Below, one piece after another: positions 25,601 to 36,459 of a stretch of DNA of 64,000 bases (the stretch's first letter is position 1; each line of letters opens with the position of its first letter). A model generated the notes under the pieces. The model ran no database searches. It was not told the origin of the DNA and was given only the letters and a program-made list of their open reading frames with translations. The position numbers and the translations under genes are program-made. Source of the stretch: Varroa destructor (taxonomy: Eukaryota > Arthropoda > Arachnida > Mesostigmata > Varroidae); assembly GCF_002443255.2 (NCBI RefSeq), contig NW_019211455.1:4384597-4448596 (forward strand). Direction: 5' to 3'.

Positions 25601-28600
25601 TGGGCCACCCGGGCGGTCTTCTGCTCGCCCGACACACGGCGGACGGCTGTGGCGCGAATTTTGAAGTTCGGTAGCGTACCAATAGCATGCCACCGAAATT
25701 AGTTGCCACTGTCGTTGAGTCGAGCGAAACGTGTCGATGTTAGAAACGAATCTGAAACATTTGTCAGCGCTCTTGCTCTCCAAAATCCTTACAGCAAAAA
25801 ATAAAAGGATGATTTATTATAATGGACGGTATCACTAATTGAGAAACTCTACAGCTGCGTATTAGCAACTGACTTATCACACTTGGAGCGCACTTTATAA
25901 AAGCTAATAAAGGCAATATGTGCTTCCGACGATGATGACGAAAAGCGCATATTAATGCTTATATGTAGTCAAACGAGCGCTTTCTTTAATCAAAAAGTAC
26001 GTGTGCACATAAGTGTTTAGACAAAGCACGCTACAATTTTCTCATAGTTTTGATTTTGTAAATCTGCTTTTGATGTTCGGTTACATCCATGGTCTAATTA
26101 TCTTGTTACAGTAACTCGATTACACTATCGTGGTTATGGCACTGATGTTGAGGAAGATACTCGAAGCAAAGACGCACAAAAGGGGTTAAATGGTATTTGA
26201 TAAACGAACAGGGATACCTACGTGGAGCTTCAATAAAAATTTTAAAAAATTGTTTCTTCTTAGAGGAGCACTTTTAAAAGTGCTCCTCCTAAAAGAATTA
26301 TCGGTACATTTAGATATCGCCACTAAACTCCGACTGCTTCCACAGGTTGGAATCTACAGAGGATCAATAGCGCACATGCGTTTATTAAGCTGTCAGCTTA
26401 ATAATTGTGCAAAAACCTCACTGCCATTATGGACCAAACTTTGAGTTCTTTGACAGTTCCAGGAATGAGCTCCTAAAACAAAGACGATATTTCAATCGAA
26501 CTTCCTTTAAACGTATTTCAAATCGAATGGTCCGTGGTGAAAATGCGCGACAGAACTTCATCATTTGAACCTTCAAAAGCCATCAGCTCTGTAACGTCGA
26601 GATCACAGCAATTAATTACCTACGTAAGTTGCTTGTGATGAGAGCAAGCAGAGCTTATCCGTTACATTACGTATTTCGGGAATTTTTATTTACGAAAACA
26701 CTTGTAAGCCTTTTCGCGTCTACTGTGTGCTATCATTATGTCATTATGCCAAGCGAAGTACGAGGTGTTAGCAGCGCGGGTTGAGTTTTGCTCTCACACT
26801 CTCGGTGATTACTTAGCAGTCTACTACAGAGGAACCACTTCTTGGGTCATGATGAAAGATATAAAGAGCGTATGACGATGAAAACACATGAATGTTGAAG
26901 GAAAAGGACTCCTCGGTATTTTACAAGCCAATCGAATTCTACTGTTGCTCATGTTTGCACTTACCAGGGCGCTGCGTTACTGCTAGTCGACCTGTGAGGA
27001 CCAGACTGGAACACAAGGCAATCTCAACACCTTAATAAGACAACCTTCGACAAAACTGACGTCCGGATCCTACAATCTGACTTTCTTTGATGAGTTTCGT
27101 TCTCATTTTGAGACTGCAGCTCCCTGAAAGCGGAAAGCTATCCGAGCATTACGGTATGGTCTTTAAGCCTTGAAAAAAGGGAGCATCGGTGCTTGTCCAT
27201 ACCTGTGGTACGTCAGGATTTTATCGTGTCTCCTATCTCGGACCACGAAGACCGTTAGCTGATCTTCGAGCAAGCTGATTATAATCCGTTACTTATTTTG
27301 TAATATGCCATATATATTACGAGTTAGATACTTACCAGGGTAGTAAATAAAATTATGGTAACGGTGTAACTAGATTCGAGGAATAAATCAGAGGACAATC
27401 GAATACTTGAGGGCGCTGTCCAAGTATTGTTGAGGCACATTTAATATCAATAATTAAGACAAACCACTTTCCAAACGCATATAATGTCCAGAAACTTATT
27501 TTTCTGACTTTTGAAATTTGCTCAAGCCTAAAAAACGTGTGTGCGTAAACTCGATTTTTAAAATATACGCTGACCTGAAAGTTTGCCGTTTTAGTTTTAC
27601 ATCAAGTTAGCGATGGTTTTTGACTACGATCAAGTAATAACAAGCTTAATTAATATTTATTTATTTGCTTTTTAACGGTCGATAGCGAAACGCAAGTTAT
27701 TGATAGCAGATGTGCATACACGTGCTATTCACTAGACGCACATGGCTTCACCATAAGGTGATCCCAAAAATCCAATCCTGCAATATCAGACAAATTTGAT
27801 CAGCAAGCAAATCTTCTAGTACACTTACGTCAAAAATAGTACTTGTGTTAAAGGTATTATTATTTATGTACAGTGTATATAACTAATAGTTATATATAAT
27901 TATTGGTAAATGACAATTATTGTTAAGGCTCACATTGGAATTGCACATTTAATATATATCGGAGAAAAACCTTTTTGTTCTAGATAAAAATAGACAATAG
28001 CTACTGAAAAGTACTCCAATAACTTGGATTATTTTTTCTAGCTGTAGACCTAGATGTTACTTAACTCTAAGCCTACGTTTGTTCCAACCAGTATAATTAG
28101 GCGAATACGTTGTGAAAAACGCGCAAATGGTCTTCTCAGTAATTGCCAACCTGAAAACCGTGCTACCAATAGTTGGAATAAATAAAGGAATATCGGATTC
28201 ATTATTTCAGTCAATTCATTGAATATGTATTTCGATCAGTAACCGTGAAGCTGTAACGATTCATTACCTATTTTGCTAAATAAAAATAAATTTCTTCAGT
28301 TAATTTTTCCGCACAGTATGTATCAGGTTAAAACCTGATTGACGACAACGAACCCTTGGCGGCCGATTCAGTCATGGCGTCGAATACACACACCTCTTGC
28401 CTATCAAAGAGGGTGTTTGATTACGAAATATAATAAGATGGTGATCTCCATTTTATGAGGCCTGTAGTCCCTCCCAGTCGACCAGATTAGCGTATATAGA
28501 GATTTTGTACAGTCCCAACGAAAACGGGCCGTACAGCAGAAGCTAATTAGGATCATTACAAGCGTTGCCTTAGAGCTTATAGGCGCTTGTCATAATTTAA

Positions 28601-29879
28601 TTGTGAGTCATATTGTAAAGTTAACTCTTTGTTTTATTCTTCTAAGCTGCAAATATGATTAAAATGTTTCTTTTAATGTAGAAATCCAACTTTACTAAAA
28701 ATGTTATCATGTCTATATATAATGCAATATGTAGGGTATCTACAATTTCTATTTATGTCAAGCACATAATGAAGTTCTCTACCTAGCTATTTTGAAAAAG
28801 TGGAACATTCTCTTCTTGACAATATCCTTGCCCCGCACAGCTTGAACATTGTGTGCTGTTACTTTTTTCAACAAGCTATACCGCCTTTCAACTCAAATGA
28901 GCAGCCAGTGACATACTGACACAAATGTTGCTTTTGCCGTACGAAATAGGTCACTAATTGATGGATATTATTTACAATGTATGATTTTTGTGTGACGCTC
29001 CTTTTTTTGTTACCTCCACAACATTGATTAAAGCCTGCTCAACTATCCTTAAGCAAGAGGCGTGCGTCTAATAGCTAAGCATAATTTAGACTAGTACGTT
29101 TCAAGTTATTAATTAGCTAACTAAATTTTCGGAGCATTATTTTACACTACGCAAAATCGAGTATACCCCTAATTTTATATGCATTTTGTGTAAGGGGTTT
29201 CTACGATTTTAAATCGCCCCTCATCAGCGTTGGTTGTAGCAACACTTTAATGTCGCGAAATTTAGTGGCCTTACACATGGCTTCACGCACGAACCTATAA
29301 CCTATGCATATATGTGTACGTTCATATGTGAGTTGACTAGCTTTCCAAAAGTGGTTGTTTTTAACTGGTCTTTTGTTGGCTACTGATAGAACTTCATCCT
29401 GGGAACAGTTGTTCTGTTTATATCCTAACTATATATAGATGTTAGTTCGTCTCAGAAGAAGTGTCTAGTTTAGGATAATTTGAGCACTTCTAGACTAAAC
29501 TGAGAAGCCATCTGTTTACTGATCATCAAAACTCCTTGAAAGAGTTTATGCTGGAAAGTCGCTTACGTTTGTAGGCTTATGGACCTACCTGGACTTCTGA
29601 CAAAATAAATCGGATCAAAAAAAATCATAAAAACTAATCTTTAAAATAAAATCGGACCCTTTGCGTTTGCCCGCAATTGGCGGGTAGAGTTGTGTTTTGC
29701 GAAAACAGTGAGTATCGATATCGAAATATGCAAATGGAACAATTACAATGAAAAATCGCGTAGTAGGGCGTTGAAGACACAAGTTCTAGTAAGAAAAAAA
29801 AAGTGAATTACTTCTTGATAGGATGATGGAATGGAGGTGACCTAATGACAGGTTGCAAGGCCTTGGACTCGACGAGGCC
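22624..29879. other. GIGYF 5' flank and long gene-poor stretch
   Basis: No long coding frame with motif support. GC-richer patches occur near 23.9 kb, 24.6-25.3 kb and 25.6 kb. The second ends a possible plus-strand untranslated exon at 24808 with a perfect donor, CCAG|GTGAGT. These patches may hold the GIGYF promoter or a divergent untranslated exon. From about 25.8 kb onward the DNA is AT-rich with no recognisable gene. Confidence 0.35.
26264..26287. repeat. 24-base perfect palindrome
   Basis: AGGAGCACTTTTAAAAGTGCTCCT equals its own reverse complement without a spacer. No gene lies nearby. It could be fused inverted-repeat ends of a lost element, but no homology is seen around it. Confidence 0.9.
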
Positions 29880-30699
29880 TTAACGACAGAGTGATGTCAT
29901 ATGGAAAACATGAAGTCTGTCTTGTGCCTCATTAGATATTTTTAGGTCGGGACTGGTCATTTCATCAGGTATCAGAATGCATGTGCCGTGGTAACGGATC
30001 AAATGCATTAGGAGGATGGGAGGGAGTTGTTGCGATGGAAGAATAATATCACTGCAATGAAAGAATAATATCACTGCAATGAGATGACGGTGGATAACAA
30101 AATTCGTGCAGCGGACTGTGACGCGTCTGTCGATTCGTTTGGCTAAAACCGGAGCAAAGCAATAGTAGAATAATTGTACGATCGTTGAGATAGGATACCC
30201 TATTGACTAAGTTAGAACAGCAGAATTATTGTACTTGGGTAGCTGCAACAGACTCTCGGAACTAGTACACTTTACTCAGATGTAACATAAACAAGTTTAG
30301 TAAAATGAGAACAGGCTGATGAAACGATAATACAACAGGTTGTTGGAGCACTCCAGGAGTAGAATAACACGATCGCGTCACGCGTTATGTACCACGTGAA
30401 ACAGGGTAAAGGAAACTAGTGTTGTATATACAAATATGGTTTACGTTGGGCGTAGTATGACATTAGCAAATTAGATTGGTTGAATCAGCAGACACGACTG
30501 CGTGGCAAAGCTTGTAGACGAATCTACTAACCTTTGGATGATGATTGTAACCGATGGCCTTCTATACTTTGCGTGTGGATCTGTCCACAAAGCAGGCCGC
30601 ATAAGGCCTCCTGGCCAGGCTTCGCCACCGAGTCTATTACTAGGAGCTAATTCATAATAGTTTTCTCCGCGTATATCATGGACGGCGGACCTCATGAAA
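29880..30699 (-). CDS. Unrecognised two-exon candidate coding region
   Basis: Predicted exons are 30699..30532 and 30051..29880. The first follows GAATTCAG, is open throughout in one frame, and ends at AAAG|GTTAGT, leaving two bases. The second follows TTTCATTGCAG, supplies the missing base, and runs 56 codons to a TAA. The joined product would be at least 110 residues. It contains NYYELAPSNRLGGEAWPGG in the first exon and ILIPDEMTSPDLK in the second. I recognise no domain. The first exon lacks a certain start codon: its only early ATG is the second full codon of the open frame. No polyadenylation signal was found close by. Matching phase and a good donor support it; chance or a decayed gene are alternatives. 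Confidence 0.25.
30039..30082. repeat. Two tandem copies of a 22-base unit
   Basis: The unit AAGAATAATATCACTGCAATGA occurs twice head to tail. On the minus strand each copy contains CATTGCAG, so the candidate splice acceptor at 30052-30053 is duplicated. Confidence 0.9.
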
Positions 30700-33039
30700 C
30701 TGAATTCCGAGCGAAGCGACGAATAGTGGCGTCAAACGCATAAGTTTTTGCTACATTTGGTTATAGGTTACTTAATTGTGAGTTTAAAGTACCACAGATA
30801 TCGTCCGATCTTCGGCGTGAAATAAGAACTACGATAAAGTTCACTGCTTTACGCTGTTTAGTAATCGAGAAACTAGGCTTAATACAGCTTTAGAGTAAGA
30901 TACTTCCATTAAATACAGAACAGTAGTAATTTACCTGAATTGCCTACATTTGGCTTTTTACCCTCTATAACGAATTTTATTTTATCACATAGTCTCACCG
31001 TTAGTATGCAATATTTAAATAATTTGTCACATGATTTTTTCGAGTTTTTATTTTTAGATTTTGGCATAGTTAAGTAAGGGTTTTTTTTTTTCGGCATTTG
31101 ACTCGGCTCTTATATAGCGAATGGAATATTTGGATCCATATGAGCGGCTCACCCTCAGAAACGATATGGGTGTCTGCGATTCAGACCTAGCTAAAAGGTA
31201 ACGACCTTTCTGTTCTTCCTAATCAAGGGATTTATACTATTGTTTGCCTTATTGTATGCCTTTAATAGAATTAAGAAAACCAATTCGGTACTAAGAGATA
31301 ATGGCCAATCGATGTATATACCAGACTTTGTTTCGTAACGCTAGTCGAACACAAGACGAAGCTAATTGCGTTGCGTTTTTTTCAGCGATTTGCTGTAACC
31401 CTCGCTTGCCAATGTAATTTTTGCCCTAACTGGCCGAGATACATCGAAGTATTGTAAATGTGTTTGAACCATGATATGTAGAACGAGCGTCTTCTGGACA
31501 GTAACACCCTCGACTCGCCGATGCCATATGGGTGACTGAGGATAGCAGTGCTTCGTAAGCAGCTCTCACGTTCAGGCATATACGCCGACGCGCTAATTTG
31601 AGCAGATAGGCTAGTGACTATTTTCAAACTCCCGTACTAGAGCTTCAGTTAGCCATTATCGTCCATATTGGCCGCTGATTCAGAACTAGTTCTAGATTAG
31701 TACAAAGATCAACACGAGTAAAGAGGACGGTTTGTTTCTGCGTTTGTTTTTTGACAATTCTTTTTAGAGCTATTGCTTATGTGTCAACAATAATATGGAA
31801 ATTTGGGTGTTTTGCACAACGCTGCTATGCCATCGTCAAAAAACGGAAGAAACCGTACGACCATAGAAATGTGCCCTACTAGATAATAGATAGCGGTAGA
31901 CATCGTTACGTATTTAGGTGGCCGTCGTGAAGGTTACGCGAGTACCTAATCCTTAAAGGCTATCGATGTTGCTCGATAAAATCTAGCGAACAGCTTGCTT
32001 ACATGTTGAAATTGCATACAGCATTCAAAGAAAATCATAACTCGGAATTCTCGGCTTAGAACGTGACGGAGAAGTCAAGCACTTTTGTTCAATCTGTATC
32101 AGTAACTTATTATTGTTATAGTAGGTAGTAACGTGCCAAGCTCTCGACGTGTTAAACAGAATTCAAGTTCGCACTGAAGTGAACAGACTACACTGTTAGT
32201 AATTGATGAGGCGTATTAGCATGCGGAGTTGCTCGGTATAATTCGACTTTAATTTGAAAAACAGTTTCGATCCGACAGAAAAAAACGCGAACGATTGAAA
32301 GATGAATTTTATTTATATTTAAACTTTTAAATTGAGGCTTACTTGCCTAACGGCATTAGCAGGTGATTGTTCTGCTTTCTGAGGATCACCTTGTGAAGGT
32401 GTTACAGTTGCTCTACGGAAACGTAAACGTCACCGAAGTCTAATAGCCAGATCTAGTTGTGTCCATCACGAACAACTCTATCCCTTTTCGTATAACTATC
32501 TATCTATCTATCACAATAAACAGTCTAGCTTTACTGGCCTCAATGGACTTAGTCGCAATTTGTTATGTAAACGAAACAATTTTAGTCGGTTTTTGAGTTA
32601 ATTCAGTTTTGAGCGACGATAACATTCGTGATTTTCGTTTTCGTTTGTCTTCTGCTCGATTTAAAATGTGTGTGTATACATAATTTTAAAAAGGTCAGCA
32701 ATAATAATGAGCATAAGAAGTGCATGTGTGTCATTACCGCTAGTGCGATTATCATCACGGTAAATTTTTTTACAACTCTATCATTGTTTCTTTTTAATAG
32801 GGGTCACAGAACATATGAAGAAGCATGTATTCTGTCCAGAGGCAGTTTCACATGCGCTCGTGGAACAATTCTCTCTTTATTATTGTTAAGTTTATATATA
32901 GGGCACTTTGTTTTTCTTTCTAGCCTTCAATAAGGGAGGGAGTGAGAAGGCTAGCTGTCTCGTACTAAACGATCTTTTCGTCGATTCCTTACACGCATCG
33001 ATGATAATGGAACAGATAATTTGTCGAAGATGATTTGTC
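30700..33039. other. No gene recognised
   Basis: AT-rich sequence with a TATC microsatellite near 32.50 kb. A GC-richer patch at 31.45-31.63 kb has an open minus-strand frame but no convincing splice pair. Confidence 0.45.
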
Positions 33040-33045
33040 TTTATT
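33040..33045 (-). terminator. Polyadenylation signal of adenylate kinase
   Basis: AATAAA on the minus strand, about 72 bases downstream of the stop codon. Confidence 0.6.
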
Positions 33046-33117
33046 TTGTTTAGTTAGGAAGTTAGCTACCTTCGATCGCGCATATCAAGTTATATTTCAG
33101 TGTCATCAGCAGAACGC

Positions 33118-33708
33118 TTACTGGAGCTTGTCCATAAAAGCTGCAACTTTTTCAAAAACCACATCGACGGGGTCCGTAGACGATATCGTATGAACCATAT
33201 CCCTGTACTTATCAACGACTGGCATGGATTCGTTGCGGAACGTCTTAAGGCGCTTACGGATCGTCTCCTCATTGTCATCAGCACGGCCCGAGCTCTTCCC
33301 GCGCTCGAGCAATCGTGCCGCCATCAGGTCATCACTGAGGTCGAAAAACAGAATCGCTTTAACGGGGCACACGAGCGACGTAAACTTCTCACCCTGATCT
33401 ACGGTCCGGGGATATCCATCAATAAGGAAGCCCTTAGCGGAGGTCGACTTGTTTTTAATTGTATTCTTCAATAGTTGTAGAACAGTCTCTAAAGGAACAA
33501 GTTCACCCTTCCTCATAATTTCACTGAGTTGCTGGCCGAGAACCGATGCCTTTGCTACTTCATCACGAAGCAGATCGCCGGATGAGATATGCACATAGCC
33601 ATATTTTTCGACGATTTTCGCGCACTGAGTACCTTTTCCGGAACCGGGACCGCCCAGAACCCAAATAACGGGTGCTTTGATATCTAGCGGTCCTCCGAGA
33701 TCCGCCAT
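33118..33708 (-). CDS. Adenylate kinase, cytosolic short form (AK1 type)
   Basis: Catalyses ATP + AMP to 2 ADP and so balances cellular adenine nucleotides. The protein has 196 residues, against about 194 for vertebrate AK1. The P-loop GGPGSGKGTQ lies at residues 19-28. It is followed by the AMP-binding SSGDLLRDEV and FLIDGYPR motifs, and by a short lid, RGKSSGRADDN, that marks the short form without the extended mitochondrial lid. There is no signal peptide or transit-like N-terminus, so cytosolic action is expected. ATG 33708 is the first Met; an in-frame TTG sits two codons upstream. The coding region has no intron, unlike its neighbours. That could be ancestral intron loss or a retrocopy, but no poly-A tract marks the 3' side. 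An AATAAA follows closely. Confidence 0.93.
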   Translation of the reverse strand: MADLGGPLDIKAPVIWVLGGPGSGKGTQCAKIVEKYGYVHISSGDLLRDEVAKASVLGQQLSEIMRKGELVPLETVLQLLKNTIKNKSTSAKGFLIDGYPRTVDQGEKFTSLVCPVKAILFFDLSDDLMAARLLERGKSSGRADDNEETIRKRLKTFRNESMPVVDKYRDMVHTISSTDPVDVVFEKVAAFMDKLQ

Positions 33709-34734
33709 CGACAATTCGTTGTCGTTCGTACAGATGAATTAGACACTGATTAGACTGGTACAGAGGCTATTGTCGTTTCACGGCGAGTTGCGTTCACTTG
33801 ACTCTGCTGTGGACACAGCGAAACAATCAGGGATAATTCACAACAGAAAGCTTATCGTCTATTACCTATAGAAACGGGCAACGTGCGAGAGCTCGTTGGC
33901 AATCGACAAGGTCAGCAGGCAGGCAAACAGGCAGGCAGGGTTACCCAGTGAGGTGCTCTCCGAGGCGAGAGACCCTTGTTCGATTGAAGGAAAGGGTCGC
34001 AGAGGCCCAACGACCTGATGTAGAAGCTGCGAGGAACAAATAGTTTCACGAGATGGGTCAGCAGAATGGGTCTGAAGTGAGGCAATAAGAACGTTGCGAC
34101 GCGCTCCTGCTGACTCTTTGGCAGGCTAGATCGAAGGGAAGGGAACCACAGCGTGGTCGTAGGTCATTCAAACTGACTCCACTGGGCATGATTCTGGGGA
34201 TTTCGACGGATTGACTGAGGTTGAGGGATTGGCGTGTTTTTGCGCCACCGCTTCCTCAATCGTGTTTTCAGAGTGTCGTGCACAATTGTGGAGCCACCAA
34301 CAAGCTTGCATGCAGGTAGCCATGGACGTTGTGGTGTAACATTACTATAGCCGTGATGTCATGAAGCGGTCTACAAGAAACATGGCTGTTAGTGTGGCGA
34401 AAACTCATACAGAAATTGCCTGTGTCCTTTTTTCGGGCGTACTTTCGAGCGCATTATGTGTTTGCTGAAAAAAAACAGGCAAGTGGGTCTTATACATGTG
34501 TTAAGTTGTGAAGCTATGTGTAACCGAAAACCTTAATACACAGTCCCTACATTGGATAAGTAACGGGCATGAAAGCAGCAATTGCGATAGGAAGCCCTAA
34601 AACAATCGTATGGGTACGCACATGTGCTAAATACAAATGCAGAATTTCGGATGTAAACACTTAATGCTTAACTGGCGGCTCTTGAATACAGTAGTTAGAT
34701 TAAAACGGCGGGCCCGGTTAGGTCCGATATTTTT
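33709..34734. other. Adenylate kinase 5' flank
   Basis: This is the likely promoter and untranslated leader of the kinase. It includes a GGCA-type microsatellite at about 33915-33939. A 52-codon minus-strand frame at 34323..34168 has no motif or splice support and is not called. Confidence 0.4.
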
Positions 34735-34890
34735 TCCCGGTGATAGCTCAGAGGGTAACGTCTTTGCCTTCTAATCTTAGGGATACGTCCCGGTCTAGGT
34801 TCGAACAGGCCGTACATACTTCGTTTTGTGCTGGAAGCCAGCCATGGAATGCTTAACAGCGATATTGGACGCTCAAATCTAACCATAGAG
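34735..34890 (+). mobile_element. tRNA-derived SINE, best-preserved copy
   Basis: The head looks like a tRNA: TAGCTCAGAGG fits the Pol III A box and GGTTCGAACAG is close to the B box, about 50 bases apart. The body that follows is not tRNA. It reads TTTTGTGCTGGAAGCCAGCC, AATGCTTAACAGC and ATTGGACGCTCAAA, and is shared with 21378..21545 and 53279..53341. That head-plus-tail structure and the multiple copies indicate a SINE rather than a functional tRNA gene. No target-site duplication was identified. Confidence 0.6.
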
Positions 34891-35283
34891 GTCCAATATC
34901 TAAAGATCGATTGATATATATGTTAATGTATTCATCGAAGTGAAAATTGTTTATACATATTGAAATCATCAATTATGAATCTAGGAACAGCGTTTCGATT
35001 ATTTAATTAGTGTAGCTCACTCAACCTAGCTTTACAAGTACTATCTACGTAAGGAGCTCGCAAACGTACTCGGTATTTGTTTTCTGTGTCTCTTTGTACC
35101 TACTATCGAAAATTATAACTCATGATCTAAGTTATTTGAAAAGTATACCAAAGACCGTCATGTCCGATAAATCAATATGGAAAATTAAGGCTAGAAGCCC
35201 CTAGACAGTAAAACATTGATTCAGTTTAGATTCCGTCATCTCAAGTTGCTGCTGCTACGCAGGAGTCCTATAGTCGACAGACT

Positions 35284-35314
<31 letters not shown>

Positions 35315-35321
35315 TATATAT
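35284..35321. repeat. AT microsatellite
   Basis: TA dinucleotide tract with a single interruption. Similar shorter tracts occur near 37.44 kb and, followed by a GT tract, near 55.30 kb. Confidence 0.9.
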
Positions 35322-35395
35322 GAGTACTATATAAATTGAGTCCAAAATACATTGCGAAAAAACATTGCATCACAACGGAACACGGCCCAGTCTAC

Positions 35396-35502
35396 CTTGA
35401 CCATGGGCAAAGTCATCTTCAGGGTCTTGATCCAGTCTTGAATGGTATTATCAGCTTTGCAGGAAAAAACCCACACGTGCCCTTGGAAACTTCTCCGTAA
35501 GG
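35396..35502 (-). other. Possible exon or fossil resembling the end of a PH domain
   Basis: A minus-strand open stretch after TTTCCAG and before AAG|GTAGAC reads HVWVFSCKADNTIQDWIKTL. That pattern of a strand, a turn, then a helix with a central Trp is typical of the end of PH domains. The same frame continues upstream but is broken by a stop at about 35.51 kb. A second open stretch (AEKWEISGGFTAF) occurs near 35.7 kb in another frame. It may be a decayed gene. The opposite strand is also open here, so chance cannot be excluded. Confidence 0.2.
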
Positions 35503-35966
35503 CTGGAAAGTATTAAGCTCTCATCTGGGCTTCAGAGCAGTTTTGCGTCAACGATCTACTCGTATCAGACCTTTCTGTACCGTCCAAACATCGGAAAAAT
35601 ACGCGTGCAATTGCCAGCATAGCCAAGAAAACTATAGCTATTGAAGATTTAGTTTAGAATTTAGCTGGTAGTAGTCTACACAAGCAGCGAAAGCAGTGAA
35701 TCCCCCAGAAATTTCCCATTTCTCAGCAGAGATAGCGGAAAAAACAGGAGCTTTGTGGATAAGATTTTTCTTTGAAGCGCGACAGGCAACACGTGCTTTC
35801 ATGCCGTCAAATAGATAATTTCGTGCGTCACGCTTTTTCTTCGATGATTTCTTATCAACACAAGATCACACTTAATTCTTTTACCGAACCGAATAACCAT
35901 ATATTTTTAGCGGAAGACAGAACCTTTAAAGCTACTTTTTCAAGCATTTCATGTTTTCTATTTTAG

Positions 35967-36397
35967 AGCGTCGATTCGACATTCAATCGGACGCTGCATT
36001 GTTTCACCTTATAGGCGATCCGGTAGACTCGAAAGGACCTTGTGAGCTTCGTCTGGCAGCGCCAGGTCAGTGAAGGTGCATGAAATTATAATGTCACAGT
36101 GCGACAAGGCTCAGCCAGTAGTCAGCGAGATTTGCCCACTTTGAGCTACGCGCAAGTCGCAACTGATTGTAAGAACAAGCGTAAATATTATATTACAGTG
36201 AAGTCTTGTTCGAGTGGGATGGCCTATTATGTTAAACAGTCGAAACGATGGTAACAGCGGATATTGTAGGGTTCTGGGCGACCTGCGTTCGCGACAACAA
36301 TACCGCATCGTTGCATACGTTTTCAGGTTCAGATCTGGTTGCGCGGCAGTTCAAATCGCAGAAGAAGAAACAGAATCTTTACAATACAGTAAAGTAG
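35967..36397 (+). CDS. Unrecognised candidate terminal exons
   Basis: Predicted exons are 35967..36065 and 36327..36397. The first follows TTCTATTTTAG and ends CCAG|GTCAGT. The second follows CGTTTTCAG. One leftover base in the first matches two supplied by the second, giving a continuous frame that ends at TAG 36395. The encoded tail includes HLIGDPVDSKGPCELRLAAP and then ARQFKSQKKKQNLYN, a basic C-terminus. AATAAA at 36454 is well placed as a polyadenylation signal. No upstream exon could be matched, and I do not recognise the family. Confidence 0.3.
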
Positions 36398-36459
36398 ACA
36401 AATGTTTATTAACGTTAATATATCATATTGTCATATATATGTTAATATGAAATAATAAA

